Of a stretch of 64,000 nucleotides of DNA, positions 29,760 to 39,294 are shown piece after piece; the stretch's first letter is position 1; the number at the start of each line of letters is the position of its first letter. Under the pieces are notes generated by a model. It did no database searches, was not told where the DNA came from, and saw nothing but the letters and a program-made list of their open reading frames with translations. Origin of the DNA: an uncultured Eubacterium sp. (GTDB taxonomy: Bacteria; Bacillota; Clostridia; Lachnospirales; Lachnospiraceae). Both the position numbers and the translations under genes were made by a program. The stretch covers positions 175,140 through 239,139 of the forward strand of contig CAKRFN010000004.1 in the NCBI GenBank assembly GCA_934320655.1, written 5' to 3'.

Positions 29760-30731
29760 ATGGAAATAAAGGGAAGTATGATGTCTGTCCGCGAGGATGT
29801 GCAGATTCTGGATGCGACTTTGCGGGACGGAGGACTGGTTAATAATTTCGCTTTTACGGATGAGTTTGTAAAAGCGCTTTATGTAATGAATGTGGCGGCG
29901 GGCGTGGACTATATGGAGATGGGATACCGCGCCTCGAAACAGCAGTTTTGTGAGGATGAGTACGGCAAGTGGAAGTTTGCTTCGGATGATGATATTTACA
30001 GTATTGTTGGCGATAATCAGACGGATCTGAAACTTTCGCTCATGGCGGATGTGGGGCGCTGTGACTACAAGACGGACATCGCGCCGCGCTCGGACAGTCC
30101 GGTGGATATGATCCGTGTAGCGACCTATATGCACCAGATTCCGGAAGCGATCGACATGATTCTGGATGCGGACAAAAAAGGTTATGAGACGACCTGCAAC
30201 ATAATGGCGATCTCCAGCGTGCAGGAGTCGGATGTGCAGTATGCACTCGACGAGCTTGCAAAGACTCCGGTCAAGGCAGTCTATATCGTGGACAGTTATG
30301 GGGCGCTGTATCCAATCCAGATGCGGCGGATCACGGAATTGTATCTGAATACGATGGAAAAGTACGGAAAACTCGTCGGCATCCATGCGCACAATAACCA
30401 GCAGTGTGCGTTTGCCAACACGATTGAGTCGATGTCGGTCGGTGCGAGCATGCTGGATGCGACGGTATGCGGTATGGGGCGCGGCGCAGGAAACTGTACG
30501 ATCGAGGGACTGATCGGATTTCTGAAAAATCCGAAGTACAAGCTCGATCCGGTGCTGCAACTGATCGAGAGTTATATGGTTGACATGCAAAAAGAGTATG
30601 TCTGGGGCTATGATATCCCTTATCTGCTGACCGGACTGAGTATGCAGCATCCACGCACGGCAATCGCGGCGGTCAAAGAGGGAAATACGCATTATGCGAA
30701 GTTCTTCCGTATGCTGCATGAGGATGACTAA
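29760..30731 (+). CDS. DRE-TIM metallolyase-family (HMGL/HOA-like) protein
   Basis: A 323-residue TIM-barrel protein starting VQILDATLRDGGLVNNFAFT, the metal and catalytic Arg-Asp motif of aldolases such as HMG-CoA lyase and 4-hydroxy-2-oxovalerate aldolase. IHAHNNQQCAFANTIES provides the metal His pair and GMGRGAGNCTIEGLIGFL the GxGxxxGN turn. The substrate is not clear: no acetaldehyde dehydrogenase partner, which normally accompanies 4-hydroxy-2-oxovalerate aldolase, is nearby. AAGGAGGC lies before ATG 29760. It stands as a single gene converging on a methyltransferase. Confidence 0.85.
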   Translation: MEIKGSMMSVREDVQILDATLRDGGLVNNFAFTDEFVKALYVMNVAAGVDYMEMGYRASKQQFCEDEYGKWKFASDDDIYSIVGDNQTDLKLSLMADVGRCDYKTDIAPRSDSPVDMIRVATYMHQIPEAIDMILDADKKGYETTCNIMAISSVQESDVQYALDELAKTPVKAVYIVDSYGALYPIQMRRITELYLNTMEKYGKLVGIHAHNNQQCAFANTIESMSVGASMLDATVCGMGRGAGNCTIEGLIGFLKNPKYKLDPVLQLIESYMVDMQKEYVWGYDIPYLLTGLSMQHPRTAIAAVKEGNTHYAKFFRMLHEDD

Positions 30732-30768
30732 ATAAAAGCTGTCAGCTGGTCTGCATCGGATCGGCAGG

Positions 30769-31950
30769 TCAGAGCCTGCCGGATGTATCTAACAGCGTGT
30801 ACAGCGTCGGCTGCACATGAAATTGCTCCATCGCTGTGTGTACCTCGGCGAGCCGTTCACTGCAAGCCTTTTTTGAGACGGATGGCTGTCTGACTGCACG
30901 GATGAGCAGGTTTTTCGGCGTGTGGCTGAGATCCACGAATTCGAGCAGCTGCGTCTTATAGCCCATACAGGTGAGCAGATTGGCGCGGATTGCGTCGGTC
31001 ATCAGCGCGGCGGTGCGCTCCTGAATGATGCCGTAACGTGTAAACAGTGAGAGCGTATCCGTGTGCATCTGGTTATTCAATTCATGCTGGCAGCAGGGAA
31101 CGGAGAAGATCATGTCCGCGTTCCAGCAGATCGCGTTGTACAGTGCATAGTCAGTTGCCGTGTCACAGGCGTGGAGCGTCACGACCATATCGACATCAAA
31201 CGGTGCCTGATAGCCGTTGATGTCTCCAAGCTCAAAATGCAGGTGATCGTAGCCGTAATTCTGCGCGGCACGGTTACATTTTTCGATCACATCGGCTTTG
31301 AGGTCCAGACCAATGATCTCTACCGGCTGTTTTTTGATCTCGGTAAAATAATAATACAGAATAAATGTCAGATAGGATTTGCCACAGCCAAAATCGATGA
31401 TGTGCCAGCAGTCGCGTGAGACGTTGCCTGCCGCATCGTCGATCAGTTCGATAAAACGGTTGATCTGACGGAATTTGTCATACATGGCGTGTACGACTTT
31501 TCCCTCCTTTGTAAAGATCCCCATGTCGACGAGCGGCGGGATCTGCTCGCCCTCCTGGAGCAGATAATGCTTGCGCCGGTTGTGCGAGCCGGAGGTCTTT
31601 GGCTGTGTGGCATTGGGGACGACCTTCTTTTTGTAGGTGACAGTCCCTTTTTTTGACATCAGAAGCTGGTGCTCCTGCCCGTCTGACCATGCGTTTAACT
31701 GTAAAAACTGCGTACCCATCGTCTGTTGCAGGTAGTCTGCGAGCCCTTCCGGTGTACAGTTCTCGTGGAACACCTGCTTTTGCGTATACTGGGCGATCTG
31801 GTAATAATCGCTGTTTGTTTTCTGGTTTTTTTCTATTTTTTCGACTGTTACTTTTCGATAAGTCTGTGTTTTGTTTGCCTGCTTGCTGAGAATCAGTCGC
31901 TGCGGCGCAGCGGCGAGGATCGCGGCAAGGCTCTGGGTCAGATCCGCCAT
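30769..31950 (-). CDS. Class I SAM-dependent methyltransferase (Methyltransf_32-like)
   Basis: A 393-residue protein. SAM-binding motif I is HIIDFGCGKSYLTFILYYYF, followed by VEIIGLDLKADVIEKCNRAA, and by VDMVVTLHACDTATDYALYN with IFSVPCCQHEL in the position of a substrate loop. This combination marks the Methyltransf_32 group that includes eukaryotic METTL25/RRNAD1-like proteins; the bacterial substrate is unknown, possibly RNA. About 150 N-terminal residues are of unknown fold. A GGCAGG/CCTGCC hairpin overlaps its 3' end at the convergent boundary. AAGGAG precedes ATG 31950. Confidence 0.82.
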   Translation of the reverse strand: MADLTQSLAAILAAAPQRLILSKQANKTQTYRKVTVEKIEKNQKTNSDYYQIAQYTQKQVFHENCTPEGLADYLQQTMGTQFLQLNAWSDGQEHQLLMSKKGTVTYKKKVVPNATQPKTSGSHNRRKHYLLQEGEQIPPLVDMGIFTKEGKVVHAMYDKFRQINRFIELIDDAAGNVSRDCWHIIDFGCGKSYLTFILYYYFTEIKKQPVEIIGLDLKADVIEKCNRAAQNYGYDHLHFELGDINGYQAPFDVDMVVTLHACDTATDYALYNAICWNADMIFSVPCCQHELNNQMHTDTLSLFTRYGIIQERTAALMTDAIRANLLTCMGYKTQLLEFVDLSHTPKNLLIRAVRQPSVSKKACSERLAEVHTAMEQFHVQPTLYTLLDTSGRL

Positions 31951-32167
31951 GTGTTTCTCCTTTTTATGCGATATTATAGGGAATATTTTATAGGGAATAT
32001 TATAGAAAGAACAGGAATGGCTGTCAATGGACAGGAGAGCTGTGAGTTGCTTTTTTCCGTGGTTTCATGTATCATGTGCCGTATGCCGGTTTGCAGACTG
32101 AGAGGATTGGAAAAAGAGCAGGCTGACAAAGGTCGTGGACTATTTGTTGCGGCGGTAATGATAATAA

Positions 32168-32213
32168 TAAAAGATCATGGATGGTGCTTTTTGCATCGTT
32201 CATGATCTTTTTT
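32168..32213. terminator. Hairpin with T-run in the 31951-32286 gap
   Basis: AAAGATCATG pairs with CATGATCTTT around an inner stem, then seven T. The surrounding gap 31951-32286 also holds near-repeats of TATAGGGAATATT just upstream of the methyltransferase (about 31973-32004) and a repeat remnant, but no gene I can support. Confidence 0.75.
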
Positions 32214-32242
32214 TAATTCATAGGAAATTTCTTCCTATTTAG
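32208..32242 (+). repeat. Truncated copy of the structured repeat
   Basis: TTCATAGGAAATTTCTTCC-TATTTA matches the first hairpin of the elements at 916 and 10717. The GC-rich second and third hairpins are missing. Confidence 0.6.
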
Positions 32243-32286
32243 TCACAGATTGGTGGATTCTGGTTCGCTATGATTGATCGGTGAGA

Positions 32287-32505
32287 TTATGATTTTGTTG
32301 AGGCGGCAGATTTTTTATAAGTCATAATATCTTCAACATTGCAGTCAAGGATTTCGCACAGAACATCGATTGTGTGTGTACTCACATATGAATTAGCACG
32401 TAATCTGCTTAATTGTCCCGCACTTACATGATGGTCTTTTATTAGTGAATATTGTGTTATACCCTTATTTTTCATGGTAATCCATAGCTGTTCATAGGTA
32501 ATCAA
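32287..32505 (-). CDS. Small Cro/C1-type HTH protein (HTH_26-like)
   Basis: A 72-residue protein: YEQLWITMKNKGITQYSLIK, then HHVSAGQLSRLRANSYVSTH and TIDVLCEILDCNVEDIM, the compact Cro-like fold seen in many small Firmicute regulators. The start is TTG at 32505; GAGGG lies 7 bases upstream and no in-frame ATG is placed better. A perfect palindrome at 32571-32590 upstream is a candidate operator for it. No target gene is evident. Confidence 0.85.
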   Translation of the reverse strand: MITYEQLWITMKNKGITQYSLIKDHHVSAGQLSRLRANSYVSTHTIDVLCEILDCNVEDIMTYKKSAASTKS

Positions 32506-32570
32506 GACTTATCCCTCACATATATACATACTTATACTTGAAATAATAAGCCTACCGTGTTACAATCAAT

Positions 32571-32590
32571 ATTAGCCAATAATGGCTAAT
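32571..32590. promoter_or_regulatory. Palindromic operator candidate for the small HTH gene
   Basis: ATTAGCCA-ATAA-TGGCTAAT has perfect 8-bp arms and lies about 65 bases upstream of the TTG start of the HTH gene. Confidence 0.55.
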
Positions 32591-32607
32591 GTAGAAATAT
32601 TGATAGG

Positions 32608-32657
32608 AAATAAAGACCATAAATGTCACAGGATTGTGATGTGAATGGTCTTTATTT
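32608..32657. terminator. Long hairpin between HTH gene and clpB
   Basis: AAATAAAGACCAT pairs perfectly with ATGGTCTTTATTT, with a smaller TCACA/TGTGA stem inside. T-rich on both strands. It may insulate the clpB promoter. Confidence 0.65.
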
Positions 32658-32699
32658 ATTTGGGAAAAGAATCCATAATTATGAAAAAAATGTGAATTG

Positions 32700-32741
32700 T
32701 TAGCACTCTCGCTTGACGAGTGCTAATTTGCGGAGTATAAT
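32700..32741 (+). promoter_or_regulatory. Perfect CIRCE operator over the clpB promoter
   Basis: TTAGCACTC (32700-32708), 9 bases, GAGTGCTAA (32718-32726) matches the CIRCE consensus exactly. It overlaps TTGACG (32713-32718), 17 bp, TATAAT (32736-32741). This indicates HrcA repression. Confidence 0.92.
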
Positions 32742-32804
32742 GCATGGCATAAGGAGAAATCCTTTTGATATACATTTATGCGCATCATGAAAGGGGGAAC
32801 TTTT

Positions 32805-35393
32805 ATGAACATTCAGAAATTTACTCAGAAATCAATCGAAGCAGTCAATGACTGTGAGAAATTGGCATACGAATATGGAAATCAGGAAATCGAACAGGAG
32901 CATTTGTTAGTCGCATTGCTGCATCAGCCGGACGGACTGATCCCGAAATTGATCGAGAAAATGGAGATCCAACTCGCACATTTTACAAACAATGCGGAGA
33001 ACAAGCTGGCTGCGCGTGTAAAGGTGAGCGGCGGACAGGTCTTTATCGGAAAAGACTTAAATCAGGTATTGATCCATGCGGAGGATGAGGCAAAGGCGCT
33101 CGGCGACGAGTATGTGTCCGTGGAGCATCTGTTTCTGGCACTGTTGAAATATCCGAATAAGGCAATGAAGGAGCTGTGGAAGGAGTACGGCATCACGAGG
33201 GATCGGTTTTTGACTGCCCTGTCTACCGTGCGTGGCAACCAGCGTGTGACGACCGACAATCCGGAAGCGACTTACGATACATTGGAAAAATACGGCTACG
33301 ATATGGTGGAGCGGGCGAGAAACCAGAAGCTCGATCCGGTCATCGGACGAGACGAGGAAATCCGGAATGTCGTGCGTATCCTGTCGCGAAAGACGAAAAA
33401 CAATCCGTGCCTGATCGGTGAGCCGGGTGTCGGTAAGACGGCAGTTGTGGAAGGGCTGGCACAGCGTATTGTCAAAGGCGATGTCCCTGAGGGACTGAAG
33501 GATAAAAAGCTGTTTGCGCTGGATATGGGCGCATTGGTCGCAGGTGCGAAATACCGTGGCGAGTTCGAGGAGCGTTTAAAGGCGGTACTCGATGATATTA
33601 AAAATTCCGACGGACAGATCATTCTCTTTATCGATGAGCTGCATACGATCGTCGGAGCAGGAAAAACAGACGGTGCGATGGATGCCGGACAGTTGTTAAA
33701 GCCGATGCTGGCACGTGGTGAGCTGCATTGTATCGGTGCGACGACACTGGATGAGTACCGTGAATATATTGAAAAGGATGCGGCACTGGAGCGTCGTTTC
33801 CAGCCGGTTATGGTTGAGGAGCCAACTGTGGAGGATACGATCTCGATCCTGCGTGGTTTAAAGGAGCGCTACGAGGTCTTTCACGGAGTTAAGATCACAG
33901 ACGGCGCGCTCGTTTCGGCAGCCGTATTGTCCAACCGTTATATCAGTGACCGTTTCCTGCCTGATAAGGCGATCGATCTGGTCGATGAGGCGTGCGCACT
34001 GATCAAGACAGAGCTGGATTCCATGCCGGCAGAGCTCGATGAGCTGAATCGTAGGATCATGCAGCTACAGATCGAGGAAACCGCGCTGAAAAAGGAGACC
34101 GACCGGCTGTCCGCAGAGCGTCTGGCAAATCTGCAAAAGGAACTGGCAGAGCTCAAGGATGAGTTCTCCACACAGAAGGCACAGTGGGAAAACGAGAAAG
34201 CATCGGTCGAAAAGGTGCAGAAACTGCGTGAGGAGATCGAGCAGGTCAAAAATGACATCAAGACCGCTCAACAGAACTATGATCTGGAAAAAGCCGCAGA
34301 GCTGCAGTATGGTCGTCTGCCGCAGTTACAGCAGCAGCTCGATGTCGAGGAGCATACGGTAAAAGATAAAGATCTGTCACTCGTCCATGAAAATGTCAGC
34401 GAGGAAGAAATTGCGAAGATTATCTCGCGCTGGACAGGTATTCCGGTAGCGAAACTGAACGAGTCTGAGCGTAACAAGACACTGCATCTGGACGAAGAAC
34501 TGCATAAGCGAGTGATCGGACAGGATGAGGGCGTGACACGTGTCACAGAGGCGATCATCCGTTCCAAAGCGGGTATCAAAGACCCGACAAAGCCGATCGG
34601 TTCTTTCCTGTTTTTAGGACCTACCGGTGTAGGTAAAACAGAGCTGGCAAAGGCATTGGCGGCGAGTCTGTTCGATGATGAGACAAATATGGTACGTCTG
34701 GACATGAGCGAGTATATGGAGAAGCATTCGGTATCCCGTCTGATCGGAGCGCCTCCCGGATATGTCGGATACGAGGAGGGCGGTCAGCTCACAGAGGCTG
34801 TGCGCAGAAAACCGTACTCTGTGGTACTGTTCGACGAGGTAGAAAAGGCGCATCCGGATGTGTTCAATGTGCTGCTTCAAGTATTGGACGACGGACGAAT
34901 CACCGACTCACAGGGTCGTACCGTGGACTTTAAGAATACGATCCTGATTATGACATCAAACTTAGGCGCACAGTATCTGCTCGATGGCATCGATGAGAAT
35001 GGCAATATCACGCCGGAGGCAGAGGCAGCCGTGATGGGCGAGCTGAGAGGTGCTTTCAGACCGGAGTTTTTGAACCGATTGGATGAGACGATCCTGTTCA
35101 AGCCTTTGACAAAGAAAGACACCAGCGGTATCGTCCGGTTGCTGCTCGCTGACTTAAACAGCCGGTTGGCAGACCGCGAGCTGACAGTCGCACTCACACC
35201 GGAGGCAGAGAATTTTGTGATCGATCAGGCATACGATCCGGTATACGGAGCACGTCCGCTCAAGCGTTACCTGCAAAAGACCGTGGAGACCTTGTCTGCG
35301 AAACTGATTCTGGCAGATCAGGTTGGCGCCGGGGATACGATAGAGATTTATGTAAATGGAGACGCGCTGGCAGCAAGGCGCGCCGGTGCATAA
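32805..35393 (+). CDS. clpB: ClpB disaggregase ATPase
   Basis: An 862-residue hexameric AAA+ chaperone that re-solubilises aggregates with DnaK. The N-terminal Clp repeats (residues 1-145) precede NBD1 (Walker A GEPGVGKT near 206), a ~120-residue coiled-coil middle domain (about 405-525) and NBD2 (Walker A GPTGVGKT near 604, YVGYEEGGQL pore loop). Length matches ClpB. The start is ATG 32805 after AAAGGGGG; the earlier ATG 32778 would contain that site. CIRCE at the promoter places it under HrcA rather than CtsR. A terminator follows at 35463. Confidence 0.97.
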   Translation: MNIQKFTQKSIEAVNDCEKLAYEYGNQEIEQEHLLVALLHQPDGLIPKLIEKMEIQLAHFTNNAENKLAARVKVSGGQVFIGKDLNQVLIHAEDEAKALGDEYVSVEHLFLALLKYPNKAMKELWKEYGITRDRFLTALSTVRGNQRVTTDNPEATYDTLEKYGYDMVERARNQKLDPVIGRDEEIRNVVRILSRKTKNNPCLIGEPGVGKTAVVEGLAQRIVKGDVPEGLKDKKLFALDMGALVAGAKYRGEFEERLKAVLDDIKNSDGQIILFIDELHTIVGAGKTDGAMDAGQLLKPMLARGELHCIGATTLDEYREYIEKDAALERRFQPVMVEEPTVEDTISILRGLKERYEVFHGVKITDGALVSAAVLSNRYISDRFLPDKAIDLVDEACALIKTELDSMPAELDELNRRIMQLQIEETALKKETDRLSAERLANLQKELAELKDEFSTQKAQWENEKASVEKVQKLREEIEQVKNDIKTAQQNYDLEKAAELQYGRLPQLQQQLDVEEHTVKDKDLSLVHENVSEEEIAKIISRWTGIPVAKLNESERNKTLHLDEELHKRVIGQDEGVTRVTEAIIRSKAGIKDPTKPIGSFLFLGPTGVGKTELAKALAASLFDDETNMVRLDMSEYMEKHSVSRLIGAPPGYVGYEEGGQLTEAVRRKPYSVVLFDEVEKAHPDVFNVLLQVLDDGRITDSQGRTVDFKNTILIMTSNLGAQYLLDGIDENGNITPEAEAAVMGELRGAFRPEFLNRLDETILFKPLTKKDTSGIVRLLLADLNSRLADRELTVALTPEAENFVIDQAYDPVYGARPLKRYLQKTVETLSAKLILADQVGAGDTIEIYVNGDALAARRAGA

Positions 35394-35462
35394 AAAGGGT
35401 TGCAAAAAACTCTGGACAAAAAGTTCCGGATAAAAAACTAAGAACGCAACAGATAGAAAAGA

Positions 35463-35506
35463 TAAAAAAACGCCAGTTCCGGCAAATGCCGACGCTGGCG
35501 TTTTTT
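35463..35506 (+). terminator. clpB terminator
   Basis: AAAAAAACGCCAG pairs with CTGGCGTTTTTT, with an inner GGCA/TGCC stem. The A-run and T-run make it usable from both sides. Confidence 0.88.
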
Positions 35507-35522
35507 GAGTGTGGCAGGCTAT

Positions 35523-36320
35523 TTAATGAGCGCCATCCGGAATCTGCCGTCCCTCGACATTCATGGTGAACTTGTCACGGCAGATCAGATCTGATACGCG
35601 TACAAATTCATATCCTTTGTCCTGCAAAGTGGTGATGAGCTCATCGAGTGCCTGTGCGGTGTATTTGGCACCGTTGTGGCATAAAATGATTGAACCGTTG
35701 CCGAGATGCTTGTGATTTGTGACGGTGTCAACGATCGAGGAAACACCGTAGTCCTTCCAGTCGAGTGAATCGACATCCCATTGGATGCTGTAGTAGCCGA
35801 GCGAGGATGCGGTCTGGACAACCTCGTTGGAATAATCGCCATAGGGAGGACGGAATAAAAACATTTCATAGCCCGTGAGATTTTTTACTTTTTCGTGCAC
35901 TAAGGTGAGCTCCTCGCGCATCTGATCGGTAGATAACTGGCTCATATTTTTATGGTTTTCACTGTGGTTGCCCAGATCATGTCCGTCCGCTAAAATCGCT
36001 TTTACATCGTCGGGATAGGACTCCACCCAGCCGCCGGTCATAAAAAATGTGACATGGACATTGTGTTTCTTGAGTGTGGCAAGGATCTGGCGCGTGTCCT
36101 CATTCCCCCACGCAGCATCAAATGTCAGCGCGATCTGCGGTTTGTCTGTCTGGACGCAATAGATCGGCAGGTCACGGCCATTGACGGAGGTGGAGACGCT
36201 GACGATTCCCGGCAGATAGTAACAAGCGCCCGCTAACAGCACACAGACACAGAGTGCCAGCGCAGTGAGCTTGATTTTTATAGGGTTGATATGTATGTGC
36301 TTTTTGGTGTTCATATGCAT
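35523..36320 (-). CDS. Polysaccharide deacetylase (NodB domain, PdaB/YlxY-like)
   Basis: About 265 residues. An N-terminal membrane anchor (TALALCVCVLLAGACYYLPG, residues ~16-36) is followed by a NodB domain. Motif 1 is ALTFDAAWGNEDT, with the catalytic-type Asp but the AAWG variant of sporulation deacetylases rather than FDDGP. Motif 2 is HDLGNHSENH, motif 3 FRPPYGDYS, and a late motif is SIILCHNG. It probably acts on cell-wall glycan outside the membrane. ATG 36320 was chosen because GGGAG lies upstream; the much longer open frame has no such site. Confidence 0.88.
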   Translation of the reverse strand: MHMNTKKHIHINPIKIKLTALALCVCVLLAGACYYLPGIVSVSTSVNGRDLPIYCVQTDKPQIALTFDAAWGNEDTRQILATLKKHNVHVTFFMTGGWVESYPDDVKAILADGHDLGNHSENHKNMSQLSTDQMREELTLVHEKVKNLTGYEMFLFRPPYGDYSNEVVQTASSLGYYSIQWDVDSLDWKDYGVSSIVDTVTNHKHLGNGSIILCHNGAKYTAQALDELITTLQDKGYEFVRVSDLICRDKFTMNVEGRQIPDGAH

Positions 36321-36495
36321 AAGAATTCTCCCTAAATGGTTTGCTTCTGTTTCAAGTATATGAGAGAATGTAGGAAATATTTCGTGGCTCTTTATTTTTT
36401 GCACAAAATTGCCGATGAAAATATACAGATGATAGATAAGGTTTACTGGGTGCAGAAAACGACCGCATCCGTATATAAGACAGGGAGGTAACAAT

Positions 36496-37101
36496 ATGAG
36501 TATGATTATGACCGCAAACAGTCTGACAAAACGGGCGTATTCGGGAAATACTTTGTTCAGGGATGAAAATTACAGAAAAAACCGGAAGGGGCATGATCTG
36601 GTCAGTGCAGACCGGAAAGCGCTTTCGCGTGCGCTGGATCAACTGGGAACGTTGGACTTTGATACAGAAGAACAGACGGATACGAAAAATATCTACAACA
36701 CGATCACTTCCTATTTAGATGTGTATAATAACGCGGTCAGCTCCACGACAAATTCTGGAAAATCGCAGATCGAACGTATCGGAAAACAGATGCGCGCGCT
36801 GATGAAAGAGTACGATCAGGAGCTCTCAGACATCGGCATCGACATCAAGAGTGACGGAACTGTCAAGGTCAATACGACGGAGCTAAAGAAGGCGACGACT
36901 GTCAAAGTCGCAAAGGTATTCGGAAATGATGAGTATATCAGTGACATGAGCCGTCTGATGAAAAAACTCAGAAATCAGGTCAATCGCTATATGACGGGTG
37001 ATACAGCTACGAGTACAACTGCAAAGAAACAGACGGATACGACAAAAAACAGTGCGCTTGAGTCTGAAACTGTTGGCAGCAACTTGAATTTATATGCTTA
37101 A
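36496..37101 (+). CDS. Unknown protein, helical
   Basis: A 201-residue protein with GGGAGG 7 bases before ATG. I do not recognise it. It has an N-terminal basic region (MIMTANSLTKRAYSGNTLFR), a helical middle (NIYNTITSYLDVYNNAVSST, then QIERIGKQMRALMKEYDQEL) and DIGIDIKSDGTVKVNTTELK, faintly like flagellar cap/hook-associated C-termini, and a Thr/Lys-rich tail. No signal peptide. It diverges from the deacetylase and is followed 80 bases later by the BspA-like pair. Confidence 0.7.
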   Translation: MSMIMTANSLTKRAYSGNTLFRDENYRKNRKGHDLVSADRKALSRALDQLGTLDFDTEEQTDTKNIYNTITSYLDVYNNAVSSTTNSGKSQIERIGKQMRALMKEYDQELSDIGIDIKSDGTVKVNTTELKKATTVKVAKVFGNDEYISDMSRLMKKLRNQVNRYMTGDTATSTTAKKQTDTTKNSALESETVGSNLNLYA

Positions 37102-37181
37102 ACATTTATAATAAAACTGTTCCGGATCAGTCGGTTACGGAGCGCATACAACAGTTAAGATATTGATTGGGAGATAACAAC

Positions 37182-39272
37182 ATGAAGAGAAGATGGATAG
37201 CTGCGCTGACAGCAATGATGATCATGGTGACTGCGATCGTTCCGCAGTCTGTGACGGTGAAAGCAGCCGGAGTGGTTGAGGAGACGACGATGGTCGGCGC
37301 GACGACGTCAGCTGGCGTGGAGAAGGATTCTGACGCGGATGGTGTGAGTGATAATGGATATGTTTATCAGGCAAATGGTACGACCGCGACGATCACTTCC
37401 TATAGAGGTACAGCGACCACGCTGACTGTGCCGCTGCGGATCGAGGTGGGTACGACGACCTCTGGTTCGGGTACAACGGCGACGACAACGACGTATGATG
37501 TAACATCGATCGGCAGCGCTGCGTTTGCAGGCAATGCAGGGCTGAAAACTGTTACAATGCAAGGTGGAACGCCGACGAGCGGCAGTAGCAGCAGCTCCAC
37601 GACTGCGGCAGTCGGATTGCAGACGATCGGTGACCGGGCGTTTTTCGGATGTCCTTCACTGACGACCGTTACGATCCCGGCGACAGCGACAGTGATCGGC
37701 AGTCAGGCGTTTAGCGACTGTCCGGCACTTACGGCACTGAACGTGACCGCAGGTAACCAGCGCTACATTTCAAATGATGGCGTGTTATATGAATATGTAG
37801 GATATAATGCGGGTGTAGTAGGCACTTACAATACTTATACATTGATGCAGTATCCTTCCGGAAAAGCCAGCACTGCCTTTACGGTTCCGGCATCGATTGC
37901 CAGCCGTCTGACGGCGATCGGACAGGGCGCATTTGCGGGCGCGCAGTCATTGACGAGTGTGACTTTGCCGGAGACGATCGAATCGCTTGGAGTGGAGGCA
38001 TTTCGCAACTGTAGTGCACTGACTTCCATTACGATCCCGTCCAAAGTGACCAGTATTCCGTCCTATGCGTTCAGCGGATGCAGCGCATTGGCATCAGTCA
38101 CCATCCCGTCTACCGTGACGAGTATCGGGGACAGTGCATTCCAGAACTGCTATGCGCTCGGGACGATCACATTGCCGGAGAAGCTGACAACGATCAGCAA
38201 TAATACGTTTTACGGATGCAGCAAGCTCTCGGATGTCACAATCCCTATGGGCGTGACCAATATCGGAGCGACATCGTTTGCTTATTGTACCGGATTGGTG
38301 AAGATCACGATTCCTTCGAGCGTGACATCGATCGGTGCTAATGCTTTTTTAGGAGTCAACGGATTGACAATATACTGCCACAGCGGTTCAGCGGCAGCAA
38401 ACTATGCTTCAAGCAACAAGATCGGAGCAGTTATGACCTATACGGTGCGTTTCCTCTCCGATACCGGCACACTGTTAAAATCGGAGGAAGTCGTGTATGG
38501 ATCGTCAGCGACTGCACCGGCGATGCCTGAACGCCCCGGCTACAAGCTGGAGTGGAGCAGCAGCTTTAACAATGTCATGAGTGATCTGTCTGTCACGGCA
38601 GTTTACAAGCGTGTCTACATCGTGACATTTATCGACAATTACAGAAATAAGACAGCGACCGTGGAGGTTGAATACGGACAGAGCGCCACAGCACCGAAGT
38701 GGACAATGAGTGGTTATACGCTCAAATGGGACAAAAATTTCTCCAACGTGACCGGAGATCTGACGGTCTATGCGTCATGGAGAGATCCCAGAAACGGATT
38801 CACGATCGATAAAAATACGAAAAAGCCTGAGAAGATAGACACTGAACTGATCAAGGGAACGGTTACTTATCGCGTGACGAATGCGAATGTACAGAATCCG
38901 GCTGTCTGCTATGTGTCCAATTCCAATACGGAGGCACATACCGTGGTGATCCCCAAGACAGTGACGATCAATGGAGTCAAGTACCGGGTAGCGAGCATTG
39001 GGGATGAGGCATTTAAATCCAGTGCAAACCTGACGACACTCACGATCGGCGCGAATGTGACAAGCATCGGCGCAAAGGCATTTTTCAGATGCAAAAAACT
39101 CAGCACCGTAAAGATTACTTCCAAAAAGCTCGGAACGATCGGAGACAAGGCATTCTACGGCATCAGAAACAATGCAGTATTCTCAGCATATCGATCCAAG
39201 CTCACTAATTATCAGTCCAAGCTGAAAAGCTCCGGGATCAATACAACGATCCGGCTGAAAGCGATCGGCTAG
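37182..39272 (+). CDS. Secreted BspA-type leucine-rich repeat protein with InlB-like B-repeats
   Basis: A 696-residue secreted protein. A signal peptide (MKRRWIAALTAMMIMVTAI, cleavage near VKAAG) precedes about nine LRR_5 units (pattern GDRAFFGCPSLTTVTIPATA), then two Listeria-Bacteroides B-repeats (VRFLSDTGTLLKSEEVVYGS and VTFIDNYRNKTATVEVEYGQ), then further LRR units. No LPXTG or membrane anchor is visible, so release or non-covalent wall binding is likely. GGGAG precedes ATG 37182. Such proteins mediate adhesion or ligand binding in gut bacteria. The next gene is a paralogue. Confidence 0.9.
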   Translation: MKRRWIAALTAMMIMVTAIVPQSVTVKAAGVVEETTMVGATTSAGVEKDSDADGVSDNGYVYQANGTTATITSYRGTATTLTVPLRIEVGTTTSGSGTTATTTTYDVTSIGSAAFAGNAGLKTVTMQGGTPTSGSSSSSTTAAVGLQTIGDRAFFGCPSLTTVTIPATATVIGSQAFSDCPALTALNVTAGNQRYISNDGVLYEYVGYNAGVVGTYNTYTLMQYPSGKASTAFTVPASIASRLTAIGQGAFAGAQSLTSVTLPETIESLGVEAFRNCSALTSITIPSKVTSIPSYAFSGCSALASVTIPSTVTSIGDSAFQNCYALGTITLPEKLTTISNNTFYGCSKLSDVTIPMGVTNIGATSFAYCTGLVKITIPSSVTSIGANAFLGVNGLTIYCHSGSAAANYASSNKIGAVMTYTVRFLSDTGTLLKSEEVVYGSSATAPAMPERPGYKLEWSSSFNNVMSDLSVTAVYKRVYIVTFIDNYRNKTATVEVEYGQSATAPKWTMSGYTLKWDKNFSNVTGDLTVYASWRDPRNGFTIDKNTKKPEKIDTELIKGTVTYRVTNANVQNPAVCYVSNSNTEAHTVVIPKTVTINGVKYRVASIGDEAFKSSANLTTLTIGANVTSIGAKAFFRCKKLSTVKITSKKLGTIGDKAFYGIRNNAVFSAYRSKLTNYQSKLKSSGINTTIRLKAIG

Positions 39273-39294
39273 GCGGAAGATATAGGAGGCTGAC

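Noticed and set aside
29706..30719. 337-codon open frame on the minus strand opposite the DRE-TIM aldolase gene
   Set aside because: It mirrors the aldolase gene codon for codon, lacks a ribosome site and has a composition (His/Arg/Ile-rich) typical of antisense shadows.
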